A DNA stretch of 36,596 nucleotides from Mycobacterium sp. shizuoka-1 (GTDB lineage: Bacteria > Actinomycetota > Actinomycetes > Mycobacteriales > Mycobacteriaceae). The translations under genes were made by a program, and so were the position numbers. The notes beneath the pieces are model-generated. The model had not been told where the DNA came from and did no database searches. It saw only the letters and a list, made by a program, of their open reading frames with translations. The DNA lies in NCBI RefSeq assembly GCF_002723835.1, contig NZ_BEWG01000035.1, positions 9,406-46,001 of the forward strand, written 5' to 3'. Position 1 is the first letter of the stretch. The number at the start of each line of letters is the position of its first letter. Below are positions 7,459 to 15,478 of this stretch, piece by piece.

Positions 7459-10259
7459 CTGGCCCAGGACATCGCCCGCAGCTGCCTGCGCGAGGTGATG
7501 CCGAGCTTGGCGAACACCTTGCGCAGGTGCCATTCAACAGTGTGAGTGCTGATGAACAGCTGCGCGCCGATCTCCTGGTTGGTCAGACCCTCACCGGCGA
7601 GCCGGGCGATCTGGGCCTCCTGCGCCGTCAACTCGCTTCCCGAACTCGGCTGCTGAACGCGGACCTTCTCCCCGGTGGCCGCCAGTTCCCGGCGGGCGCG
7701 TTCGGCGAATGCCCGCGCTCCCATCCGGTCGAACATCTCGTGGGCCCTGGTCAGGTGGTGGCGCGCATCGGTGCGGCGCAGCGCCCGCCGCAGCCACTCG
7801 CCGTACACCAGATGCGCCCTGGCGTGATGCACCGTGATCGTGGAGCGCCCCAACCGCTCGAGGGCCTGGGTGAACAACGCGTCCGCGTGCTCGTCGTCGG
7901 CCAGCATCGCCTGCGCGCTGGCCAATGCGCCCAAGCCCCAGTCGGTTCCGGCCGCGCCGGCGCGCTCGGCGAGTTGCTCCGCCGCGGCGGCCGCCGTGTC
8001 GCGCTCACCGCTTCGTGTCGCCGCTTCCACCAGTTCGTAGAGACACCAGCTGTAGAACCCCAAATCCTCGTATTCACAGACGGTCCGGGCGGCCGCGAGC
8101 GCCTCGTCGTAACGGCCCAGCCCGTTGTACAGCACCGCGGCGGCGTAGCCGGTCAACCCGAGTACCCGCCCTTCCCCTCTGCTGATCCCGTCGGCCTGGG
8201 TTGCCTCGATCACCCGGGCCGCCTCGGTCGCGTCGCCCCGCCACGCGGTCAGCATGAGCGCGTGGTACTTGACCGCAGCCGAGTTGTCGGTCGCCGCGGT
8301 GATCGCATTGGCCTCTTCGACAAGGGTTGTGGCCGTGCGGAATTCACCCAGTGTCAGGTGGAAGCCGGCCTGGTAAACCAGCGCTCGGGGCAGCATGGCC
8401 AACGCCCCGGCGTTGCGCGCGGCCCGGACCGCGGCGGTGGCCAGTTGCTGGACGACCGTCTGGTCCCACAGTTCGTGGGCCGCGGATTCCTGCAGGATCG
8501 GGAAGGCCGGGACCATCCACCGCAACACGTTGCGATCGTCCGCCGCGGCCAGGGTGCACATGTGGTCCAAACCGATACGCAGCGGATCCGAGCCCGCGCT
8601 CACCCCTTGGGTGATGCGCTTGGCGATCCCCTTGAGCAGGAAGTCCACCGGGCGCGACAGTTCCGCTTCGCGAGCCAGCGCGGTCAGCGCGTCGTGCGCG
8701 GCCCGGGTCAGTGCATCCGGTTCGCCGAGACGCCCGGCATACATCAGTGCCGCGATCGCCTCGAGGTAGCTCTCCCGGGAGGCATGGTCGTCCAGGCCCT
8801 CCAGTTCGCGCGCCGTGTCGAGCAGCGCCCAGGCGGTGTCGCGCACCGGCGGCGCCCCGGCCTCACCCGAGCGGCTGCGCACGAAGTCCATCTGCGCGCG
8901 CACCCGCGCCACCTGTGCGCGGGCAAGCTTGCTCAGCGGACCGCGCTCGGCCAGGTCGAGCAATTCGCGGGCCGCCGCCGGTGCCGCCGCATCGCGCTTG
9001 GCCTGCGCGGCGGCCAAAGCCCGCGCACCGCGCCGGTCCGGATCAGCGGTCAGGATCGCCGCCCGTTCGAGGAAGGCTGCCGCTGCGGCCATTCCGCCGC
9101 GGCCCTGCGCGCGTGCCGCCGAACTCTCCAGCTCGGCGGCCACTGCATCGTCGGGGCCTGCCGCCGCGTTGGCGGCGTGCCAGGCCCGGCGGTCCGGATC
9201 GGCCTGCGGATCGGTGGCCTCGGCCAAAGCCCGATGGATCTCTCTGCGCTCGGTCAGCTCGGCAGCGCGATAGGCGGCCGATCGCAGCAGCGGATGGCGA
9301 AACCGCATCCGGGGGCCGAATTCGATGACGGCGGCCGCTTCGGCCGGGGCCAGCGCGTCGACGGGGATACCGAGCACCGCGGCGGCCCGCAGGAACAGTG
9401 CCGCATCCCCCACGGGCTCGGCCGCCGCCACGAGCAGCAGGCGGCGCGTCGCGTCGGGCAGTCCCTGGATCCGCCGCACGTAACCGGTCTCGATCGCGCC
9501 GGGCGACGACGCCGAGCCGGCGAGCCAGAACCCGCCGGCCAGCTCGGTGCTGGAGAAGTTTCGCGGAACCTCCAGCAGGGCAAGAGGATTGCCACGTGTT
9601 TCGGCGACGATGCGGTCGCGCACCGGCGGGTCGATGCCGCCGAGTAACACCGAGTCCAGCAGCGCGCGGGCATCGCTGTCGGACAGCCCTCCGACGGTGA
9701 GCTCCGGCAGTCCGGCCAGCACCTCGGCGCCGTCGTCACGTGCGGCGAAGACCAACGCGATCGGCTCGGCCAACAGCCGGCGGGCCACGAAGCCCAGGGT
9801 CTGTACCGACACCTGGTCGAGCCATTGCGCGTCGTCGACCACACACAGCAGCGGTTTCCGTTGCGCGGCCGCGGCCATCAGGCTGAGCACCGCCAGGCCG
9901 ACCAGGAAGCGGTCGGGCGCCTCGCCCACTCCGCGGCCGAAGGCGACCTCCAGCGCATCCCGCTGTGGTGCGGGTAGGTCTTCCGCGTGGTCCATCAGCG
10001 GCGCGCACAACTGCTGCAGACCGGCGAACGCCAGCTCCATGTCGGACTGCACACCGGCGACGTGCAGGACGCGAAACGCCGATGCCTGCGCCACGAGGTG
10101 ACCGAGCAGCGCGGTCTTGCCGACCCCCGGCTCGCCGCGCAGCACCAGCACCTGCGAGTCACCCGATCGGACGGTGGCGATCACCGTGTCCAGCACCCGG
10201 CACTCGGACGCGCGCCCGCGCAGCTGCGCGGCGCGTCCGTCGCTGGAGATAGGCACCAC
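7455..10259 (-). CDS. Large LuxR-family (LAL-type) ATPase regulator
   Basis: A 934-aa regulator. It has an AAA/NB-ARC-like ATPase at the N-terminus with Walker A GEPGVGKT at residues 42-49 and Walker B LLCVVDDAQW at about 137-146. A long helical TPR-like middle follows (about 350-850). A LuxR-type HTH lies at about 872-930 (LTAQEAQIARLAGEGLTNQEIGAQLFISTHTVEWHLRKVFAKLGITSRRQL). Length and order match the LAL family, which integrate ATP binding with ligand or protein signals and switch on catabolic or secondary-metabolite genes. The GTG at 10259 is followed directly by a second GTG. Targets are unknown; the nearest same-strand genes are the NmrA-like and esterase genes upstream. Confidence 0.92.
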   Translation of the reverse strand: MVPISSDGRAAQLRGRASECRVLDTVIATVRSGDSQVLVLRGEPGVGKTALLGHLVAQASAFRVLHVAGVQSDMELAFAGLQQLCAPLMDHAEDLPAPQRDALEVAFGRGVGEAPDRFLVGLAVLSLMAAAAQRKPLLCVVDDAQWLDQVSVQTLGFVARRLLAEPIALVFAARDDGAEVLAGLPELTVGGLSDSDARALLDSVLLGGIDPPVRDRIVAETRGNPLALLEVPRNFSSTELAGGFWLAGSASSPGAIETGYVRRIQGLPDATRRLLLVAAAEPVGDAALFLRAAAVLGIPVDALAPAEAAAVIEFGPRMRFRHPLLRSAAYRAAELTERREIHRALAEATDPQADPDRRAWHAANAAAGPDDAVAAELESSAARAQGRGGMAAAAAFLERAAILTADPDRRGARALAAAQAKRDAAAPAAARELLDLAERGPLSKLARAQVARVRAQMDFVRSRSGEAGAPPVRDTAWALLDTARELEGLDDHASRESYLEAIAALMYAGRLGEPDALTRAAHDALTALAREAELSRPVDFLLKGIAKRITQGVSAGSDPLRIGLDHMCTLAAADDRNVLRWMVPAFPILQESAAHELWDQTVVQQLATAAVRAARNAGALAMLPRALVYQAGFHLTLGEFRTATTLVEEANAITAATDNSAAVKYHALMLTAWRGDATEAARVIEATQADGISRGEGRVLGLTGYAAAVLYNGLGRYDEALAAARTVCEYEDLGFYSWCLYELVEAATRSGERDTAAAAAEQLAERAGAAGTDWGLGALASAQAMLADDEHADALFTQALERLGRSTITVHHARAHLVYGEWLRRALRRTDARHHLTRAHEMFDRMGARAFAERARRELAATGEKVRVQQPSSGSELTAQEAQIARLAGEGLTNQEIGAQLFISTHTVEWHLRKVFAKLGITSRRQLRAMSWAS

Positions 10260-10281
10260 CGTCTGCCCCTAGCGGACCTCG

Positions 10282-10294
10282 CCGGATTTTCCGG
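10282..10294. promoter_or_regulatory. Palindrome upstream of LuxR gene
   Basis: CCGGA-TTT-TCCGG, a perfect 5-bp inverted repeat about 23 bases before the LuxR-family GTG. It could be an operator or a hairpin in the leader. No clear promoter hexamers were recognised with it. Confidence 0.25.
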
Positions 10295-10373
10295 ACTCGA
10301 TCGTAGCGAGGGTTCGCGGGGCGGACCTAACCGCTGACGAAGGCGACAGTGTCGTGCACGTCCACGATCGTCC

Positions 10374-11129
10374 TTATGACGTGGCCGCCGTCTGCAGGAT
10401 CCAGTCCTCGAACCGGGTGTCGAACAGGGTGGCGCCCGGGCCGGGTACCAGCGTGCGCTCGTCGATGTCGATGCCCCAGTACTGCGCGGCCGGGTCGGCC
10501 ACCACGGTGCGGCCGTCTCCTCGCGCGGTCAGCGCGGTCCGGATGAGGTCGGGGAGCAAGACCATGTCCGGCCCGCCGATCTCGACGACCCTGTTCACCG
10601 GATCGCCGACCGCGGTGATGGCGAGGCCTTCGGCGACATCGGCCGCGGCCATCGGCTGGAAGAACTTCGGCGGCAACACCACGGTGTCACCCACGGTTGC
10701 CGAGTCGGCCAACGTGTTGAGGAACTCGAAGAACTGCGTGGCATGCACGATCGAGAACGGGATCGGGCCTTCGGCGATCAGATTCTCCTGGACGAGCTTG
10801 GCCTGAAAGTACCCGCTGTGCGGCGCGAGGTCCGCGGTGCCCACCACCGAGAGAGCGACATGGTGACCGACGCCGGCGTCCTTTTCGGCGGCAAGCAGGT
10901 TCGTGGTCGCCGTGCGGAAGAACTCGATGGCCGAGTCGTCCAGCGCTGGGGAGTTGGAGACGTCGACGACGACGGACGCGCCGGCCACGGCCTCGGCCAG
11001 TCCCGCACCCGTAAGGGTGTCCACTCCGGTCGAGGGCGCCGCGGCCACGGCATCGTGTCCGCGTTCGGACAGGGCCTGCACCAGTTTCGACCCGATCAGG
11101 CCGGTGCCACCGATAACGACGATTTTCAT
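10374..11129 (-). CDS. NmrA-like / atypical SDR NAD(P)-binding protein
   Basis: A 251-aa Rossmann protein with GGTGLIG at residues 8-14 and no YxxxK catalytic pair, which points to the atypical SDR branch (NmrA, quinone-reductase-like or LDR-type). Other family features are VVVDVSNSPALDD, VALSVVGTADLAPHSGYFQAKLVQENLI (where the usual Y-K pair is displaced), and PFSIVHATQFFEF. It may be an NAD(P)H-dependent reductase or a redox sensor. It stands between the esterase gene (86 bases upstream) and the LuxR regulator (114 bases downstream) on the same strand. Confidence 0.88.
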   Translation of the reverse strand: MKIVVIGGTGLIGSKLVQALSERGHDAVAAAPSTGVDTLTGAGLAEAVAGASVVVDVSNSPALDDSAIEFFRTATTNLLAAEKDAGVGHHVALSVVGTADLAPHSGYFQAKLVQENLIAEGPIPFSIVHATQFFEFLNTLADSATVGDTVVLPPKFFQPMAAADVAEGLAITAVGDPVNRVVEIGGPDMVLLPDLIRTALTARGDGRTVVADPAAQYWGIDIDERTLVPGPGATLFDTRFEDWILQTAATS

Positions 11130-11189
11130 GATCCGCCCTTTCTGGCTTGTGGAGCCGGTCAGCTCCCTGACGGCCAGAACTACCCGGCG

Positions 11190-11206
11190 CGGGAAAACTC
11201 ATCCCG
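11190..11206 (-). terminator. Hairpin after cutinase-like gene
   Basis: CGGGA/TCCCG with a 7-base loop, about 10 bases past the esterase stop on the minus strand. There is no T run. It is a weak terminator candidate between the esterase and NmrA-like genes. Confidence 0.3.
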
Positions 11207-11215
11207 GGCCCGCGG

Positions 11216-12037
11216 TCAGGCGGTGTGGGCGGTCAACTCCACCGACGGTTCCTCGGCTGCCGTCACCAGGCTGTACAGCGGGGCGCCCCACGCGTGCGGA
11301 CCGCCCAGGGCCGGCGCATACGCGGTGTGGATGGCGACGGTTGCCGGGGTCACCTTCCGGTCGGGGTCGTAGTCGCAGACCGGGTCGCCGACGTCACAGA
11401 CGCTGATCGTGCGCACCCCGACCGAGGGCGGCAGCGTCGCGGTGTTGGTCGAGGCGAGGAACGAATGTTCTTGGGCGACCCCTTCGCCGATTCCCTGCGC
11501 GACGGCCGTCGATCCCAGTTTGATCGTCGTGTCGACGGGCAGCCGGTCGCCGTCGGCGATCAACAGCGCCGCCGCCAGGTGCGGATCGTCGGCGAGGTCG
11601 TAGAGATTACGGTGCACGATCATCGCGCCCTGTGAGTAGCCGGCCAGGATCACCTTGCTGTCCGGGCAGCGCAGGGTGAACGCCTTGTACTGGGCGGCGG
11701 TCGCATCGGTGCCGTCGCCGACGCTGCCGAGGAAACCCAGCCAGCCGCCCAGGCCGCCCTCCAACGGAACCGGCGCGGCGGGGTATTGGACGGCCTCGGC
11801 ATCGATGGTCCGGCCGTCGGCGGCGAGTTGCGACTTCAGCTGTTGGTAGGTCTGGTAGACCACCGAACCCATCCCGCCATTGGCGGTGAGGCCGGCCCCG
11901 TCGCGTTGCCCGGATCCGGCCGCGCCGATCCAGTGGAAGTCGGCGCAGCCGGGTGCCGCCGATGCGCTACCGGTGACGAGCCCGGCCAGCCCGACTCCCG
12001 CGGCCAGCACGACGGCTCCCAGACGCCCCATCACCAT
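11216..12037 (-). CDS. Secreted cutinase-family esterase
   Basis: A 273-aa exported alpha/beta hydrolase. A signal peptide covers residues 1-28 (MVMGRLGAVVLAAGVGLAGLVTGSASA). The nucleophile elbow is GYSQG with Ser135, and the family motif CDVGDPVCDYDP (about 214-225) supplies the Asp and a disulfide. The likely catalytic His is H237 in VAIHTAYAP. Mycobacterial cutinase-like proteins hydrolyse lipid esters, phospholipids or cell-wall esters. GGAGGG lies at a good distance before the ATG. The gene follows the Rox-like gene by 52 bases on the same strand. Confidence 0.92.
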   Translation of the reverse strand: MVMGRLGAVVLAAGVGLAGLVTGSASAAPGCADFHWIGAAGSGQRDGAGLTANGGMGSVVYQTYQQLKSQLAADGRTIDAEAVQYPAAPVPLEGGLGGWLGFLGSVGDGTDATAAQYKAFTLRCPDSKVILAGYSQGAMIVHRNLYDLADDPHLAAALLIADGDRLPVDTTIKLGSTAVAQGIGEGVAQEHSFLASTNTATLPPSVGVRTISVCDVGDPVCDYDPDRKVTPATVAIHTAYAPALGGPHAWGAPLYSLVTAAEEPSVELTAHTA

Positions 12038-12089
12038 GATTTCCCTCCACGCGTGTCAGCATCTTGATCGTTCGTCGCGGGCCCGATCG

Positions 12090-13571
12090 TTACTCCCGCC
12101 TGGCGGGCGGGCCGAACCACCTGGTGAGCGCGTCGGTCAACCCGTGTGCGGAGCCGTCACCCACCCAGGCGACATGTCCGTCCGGCCGGATCAGGACGGC
12201 GCCGGCAGGCTCGACTTGTCCCAGCACCGGAAGCTCCCACTCGTCGCCGCAGCCGGCCTGCACCAACCGAATTCGATCGCGCCATCCGGTGATGTCGATC
12301 TCACCGGTACGCCCGAGGTCGACGAGCACGGGTCGGGCGTCGTGCAGGAGCTCGAACACGCGCACCGGGCCGGTCGCGGTGTGCAGTTCGAGATCCGGCA
12401 TGCGCCTGCCCAGCAGCGGATGCCCGTCCCCGAGGTCGTAGGAGATGTCCAAACCGGACATCCTGGCACCGTAGATCCGGCGCGGTTCATCCATGGCGAG
12501 CAGCTCGGAGACGTTGCCGTGCAACGCTTGTGTCCGGTCGTCGGTACGCAGCAGCGCAATCTGCGCCATCGTGGTCTGCAGCACCCGGGCCGCCACGGGG
12601 TGTCGTTCGGTGTGGTAGGTGTCCAGCACGCTGTCCGGTGTGCGCCCATCTGCCACCGCCGCCAATTTCCAGCCCAGATTCACCGCATCCTGCACTCCGG
12701 TGTTCAGACCCTGCCCACCCACCGAGTGGTGGATGTGGGCGGCGTCACCGGCCAGCAGCACCCGCCCGGCACGGTAGGCCGCCGCCTGCCGCGTCACGTC
12801 GGTGAATCTGGCGATCGAAGTGGGACTGTGGATTCCGAAGTCGGTTCCGTAGACCGCAACGAGGCCCCTGCTCAGGTCGGCCAGCGTGGGTTCGGTGACC
12901 GCGGCCGGCTGCCGCTCGGTGACCATCACCCGGACCGGCTCGCCGGGCTGCCTGCGGTCCAGGCCGTGGATGCCGACGGCGTCGCGGCGGATGCCCAGCG
13001 GTGGCTCGTCGCGCATCTCCACTTGAGCGATCAGGTAGCTCGTCGTCGGGTCCCATCCGGGGAAGTCGATTCCGGCGGCCTTGCGGACCGTGCTGCGGCC
13101 GCCGTCGCAGCCCACCAGATACCGGGCCCGCATCCTGCCGCCGTCGGACAGGTGCACGTCCACACCGGTGTCGTCCTGGGTGAAACCGGCAACCTCGAGC
13201 CCCCGGCGGATCGGCACCGCCAACTCGTCGACCCACTCAGCCAGCAGGCGTTCGATATCCTTCTGCCACAGCGCAAGTCCGTAGGGATGCGGTGTGGGAA
13301 AGTCGCTGATGTCCAGCCGGATCTGGGCGAATCCCGCGAGTTGCGCCACCTGTCCGGCGGCCAGGAACCGGTCAGCGATTCCTCGTTGGTCGAGCACTTC
13401 GATGGTCCGGCTGTGCAGACCGCCGGCCCGCTGGCCGACCACCTCCTGGTTGGTGCGGCGCTCGACGATCGCCACGTCGACTCCGGCCAGTGCGAGCTCG
13501 CCGGCCAGCATCAGCCCGGTCGGGCCGGCCCCCGCGATCACGACGGCGTGTTCGGGTCCAAATTGACGCAC
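12090..13571 (-). CDS. rox: FAD-dependent monooxygenase, rifampicin monooxygenase (Rox)-like
   Basis: A 493-aa class A flavoprotein monooxygenase. FAD-site motifs are GAGPTG (residues 14-19), the DG motif YLVGCDGGRSTVRKAAG (Asp156-Gly157) and the GD motif RVLLAGDAAHIHHSVGGQGLNTGVQDAVNLGWKLA (Gly275-Asp276), with a thioredoxin-like C-terminal domain from about 370. As I recall the family, segments such as YGTDFGIHSP, DATRQA-like DVTRQAAAYRAGRV, DTYHTERHPVAARVL and LLRTDDRTQALHGNVSELL are very close to Rox enzymes, which hydroxylate and linearise rifamycins. The RAE palindrome upstream supports this. Other PheA/TfdB-type monooxygenases remain possible. The start is a GTG with GGGGGTAGG upstream. 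Confidence 0.85.
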   Translation of the reverse strand: MRQFGPEHAVVIAGAGPTGLMLAGELALAGVDVAIVERRTNQEVVGQRAGGLHSRTIEVLDQRGIADRFLAAGQVAQLAGFAQIRLDISDFPTPHPYGLALWQKDIERLLAEWVDELAVPIRRGLEVAGFTQDDTGVDVHLSDGGRMRARYLVGCDGGRSTVRKAAGIDFPGWDPTTSYLIAQVEMRDEPPLGIRRDAVGIHGLDRRQPGEPVRVMVTERQPAAVTEPTLADLSRGLVAVYGTDFGIHSPTSIARFTDVTRQAAAYRAGRVLLAGDAAHIHHSVGGQGLNTGVQDAVNLGWKLAAVADGRTPDSVLDTYHTERHPVAARVLQTTMAQIALLRTDDRTQALHGNVSELLAMDEPRRIYGARMSGLDISYDLGDGHPLLGRRMPDLELHTATGPVRVFELLHDARPVLVDLGRTGEIDITGWRDRIRLVQAGCGDEWELPVLGQVEPAGAVLIRPDGHVAWVGDGSAHGLTDALTRWFGPPARRE

Positions 13572-13627
13572 TTGCCTACCCCCATGCAGTGAATTTTCCT
13601 TTCGGCCAGCGATTTTGCGCGCTACCC

Positions 13628-13648
13628 GGGGTCTTGCCGCAAGCCCCC
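13628..13648. promoter_or_regulatory. Rifamycin-associated element (RAE)-like palindrome
   Basis: A 21-bp inverted repeat: arms GGGGTCTTGC and GCAAGCCCCC around a central C, with only one mismatched pair (T13632/C13644). Read on the minus strand, its core agrees with the published 19-bp RAE (GGGGCTTGCGGCAAG plus a C-rich end) found before rifamycin-inactivating genes in actinomycetes. It lies 56 bp upstream of the Rox-like start. Confidence 0.85.
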
Positions 13649-13662
13649 CGGTGCGCTATATG
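13634..13662 (+). promoter_or_regulatory. Promoter-like hexamers inside the RAE, reading rightwards
   Basis: On the plus strand TTGCCG (13634-13639), within the RAE, and TATATG (13657-13662) are separated by 17 bases. They fit a sigma-A type promoter moderately (four of six each). It points away from the Rox-like gene. On the minus strand the best alternative is TTGCGG with CAAAAT 19 bases on. Confidence 0.4.
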
Positions 13663-14029
13663 TTGAAAGTGGCGCAACGCCGCAGCCGCACAGAATCCTG
13701 GGGGACGGCAGCGCCGGTCATTCGTCCTCGCATTTCACTCCGCTGATCGCTGCCGCACTCCCGGCGGTGGCATGAGCGTGGACGGAAGCGTGTGGTCAAC
13801 GGCCACAGGTCATTTCGTAGGATTGTCGCCGCCCAGGTATCACGGCAGCCCCTGGTGGACGACGTCGGACGCTAAGGCATCGTCACCGCGGTGTTCGCGA
13901 CGACCCGGCTTCGGTGCGTCGCGAATCACCCTCCAGAAGTCGTGGTCACGACCGGGCGTTCGTCACGGCATCGCTTCGGGGGTGGGTTCCGGCCTGCAAA
14001 CCCCCGCGCCGTGCCGCATCATCGGGGGG
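13663..14029 (+). other. Long region without a recognisable gene, with a strong hairpin
   Basis: These 367 bases separate the RAE from the first SDR start. One frame is open from 13772 into the SDR (86 extra codons), but its residues look like random high-G+C translation and match no SDR start. A hairpin is present at 13894-13925: TTCGCGACG pairs with CGTCGCGAA (9 bp, 14-base loop), with a further GGTG/CACC extension across a bulge. It may be a leader, an attenuator, an unknown RNA or gene remains. Confidence 0.4.
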
Positions 14030-14722
14030 ATGACAAAGGTCGCTGTGGTGACGGGAGCGGCGTCCGGAATCGGAGCCGCAGTCAGTGCCGAACTCGCCGA
14101 ACACGGCTGGACGGTGGCCGGGCTGGACCTGCGACCGGCGCCGGACCTGGCGGCATCGACGGTGGCCGACGTCTCCGATCCGGCACAGGTGCGCGCCGCG
14201 ATCGGCGCCATCCGTGCAGAGCTCGGACCGATCGGCGCGGTGGTCACGGCGGCCGGTCATTACGAGATGGCACCGGTTTCACAGATCAGCGTCGAATCGT
14301 GGACCCGCATGCTGCGCGTACATCTCGGTGGGCTGCGCAACGTCGTCCACGCGGTGCTGCCCGAGATGATCGACCGCCGCAGCGGCGCCGTCGTGGCGAT
14401 CTCCTCGGAGCTGGCGATCGGCGGCGGGGACGGCGACGCACATTACGCGGCGGCCAAAGGCTGCGTGATCGGCTTTGTGCGGAGCCTGGCCGCCGAGGTC
14501 GCCCCGAGCGGGGTGCGGGTGAATGCGGTGGCACCCGGGCCGACCGACACACCATTGCTGGCGGCGGACTCGCCCTGGCGCGATCCGGCATATCTGGCCA
14601 CGCTGCCCGCGGGCCGGCTCTGCACACCCGAGGATGTCGCCTATGCGGTGCGCTTCCTGATCGACGGGCCGGGCTACTGCATCGGAGAAGTGCTGTCCCC
14701 CAACTGCGGAGCGGTGATCTGA
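14030..14722 (+). CDS. Short-chain dehydrogenase/reductase
   Basis: A 230-aa SDR. It has TGAASGIG near residue 8, the serine strand VVAISSELAIGGG, YAAAK, and VRVNAVAPGPTDTPLLAADSPW. The active-site Ser, Tyr and Lys are present, so it is probably an NAD(P)-dependent oxidoreductase of unknown substrate. The ATG at 14030 is directly preceded by a run of G rather than a spaced RBS. Its stop is followed at once by the start of the next SDR, so both are co-transcribed with the deacetylase. Confidence 0.9.
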   Translation: MTKVAVVTGAASGIGAAVSAELAEHGWTVAGLDLRPAPDLAASTVADVSDPAQVRAAIGAIRAELGPIGAVVTAAGHYEMAPVSQISVESWTRMLRVHLGGLRNVVHAVLPEMIDRRSGAVVAISSELAIGGGDGDAHYAAAKGCVIGFVRSLAAEVAPSGVRVNAVAPGPTDTPLLAADSPWRDPAYLATLPAGRLCTPEDVAYAVRFLIDGPGYCIGEVLSPNCGAVI

Positions 14723-15478
14723 GTGATGTCCCGACAGGTCGCCCTGGTCACCGGGGCCACTCAGGGGATCGGCAAGGCGATCGCCGAACGGCTGGCCGCC
14801 GACGGGTACCGGGTGGGTGTCAATGGCTTGCCCGACGACGCCCAGATGACCGAGGTCGCCGACGCCGTGGGCGGGTTCGCGGTTCCCGCCGACATGGCCG
14901 ACCCTGGCTCGGTCGGGGGCGCGGTCGCGGCGGTCGAGCAGCAGTGGGGTCCGATCGCGGTGCTGGTGTGCAACGCGGCGTACATGTCGATGGCCGCGCT
15001 CGGCGATCATGACGAGGCCGATTGGTGGAAGGTGGTCGACACCAACCTCGGTGGGACGTTTGTCACCATTTCCGCGGCGCTGCCCGGGATGCGGCGGCGT
15101 GGGGGCGGCCGTATCGTCATCGTCACGTCGGAATGGGGCGTCACCGGCTGGCCCCGAGCTACCGCGTATGCGGCGTCGAAAGCGGGCCTGATCGCCTTGA
15201 CCAAGACCCTCGGGCGCGAACTCGCACGGGAGAACATCGCGGTCAACGCGGTGGCACCCGGCGTGATCGACACCCCACAACTCGAGGTCGACGCCGCCGA
15301 CGCCGCGATCAGCCTCGCCGACATGCACCACCGTTACGCCCGCGAGATACCGGTGGGCCGGATCGGAGCACCGGCCGAGATCGCGCAGACGGTGGCGTAT
15401 CTGGCGTCGCCGAGCGCGGGGGCCTTTGTCGGACAGACCGTTGCGATCAATGGAGGAACCACCCGATGCCGAGTGTGA
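14723..15478 (+). CDS. Short-chain dehydrogenase/reductase (FabG-like)
   Basis: A 251-aa SDR with TGATQGIG, CNAAYM, the serine strand IVIVTSEWG, YAASK, and the FabG-like end FVGQTVAINGGTTRCRV. The start is either the GTG at 14723, immediately after the previous TGA, or the ATG at 14726. The last 13 bases overlap the deacetylase gene. Tandem SDRs of this kind often take the two sides of one reaction or act on successive intermediates. Confidence 0.92.
   Translation: MMSRQVALVTGATQGIGKAIAERLAADGYRVGVNGLPDDAQMTEVADAVGGFAVPADMADPGSVGGAVAAVEQQWGPIAVLVCNAAYMSMAALGDHDEADWWKVVDTNLGGTFVTISAALPGMRRRGGGRIVIVTSEWGVTGWPRATAYAASKAGLIALTKTLGRELARENIAVNAVAPGVIDTPQLEVDAADAAISLADMHHRYAREIPVGRIGAPAEIAQTVAYLASPSAGAFVGQTVAINGGTTRCRV

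Noticed and set aside
6810..9647. A 945-codon open frame on the plus strand opposite the LuxR-type regulator
   Set aside because: It is the high-G+C mirror of the LuxR gene. The residues are Arg/Gly/Pro/Gln-rich and show no domain, while the minus strand has Walker and HTH motifs.
11880..13592. A 570-codon plus-strand frame opposite the Rox-like gene
   Set aside because: Low-complexity shadow with no domain; the minus-strand protein has all FAD motifs.
13772..14029. An 86-codon extension of the first SDR
   Set aside because: The residues do not resemble an SDR N-terminus, and the Rossmann strand starts right after the Met at 14030.
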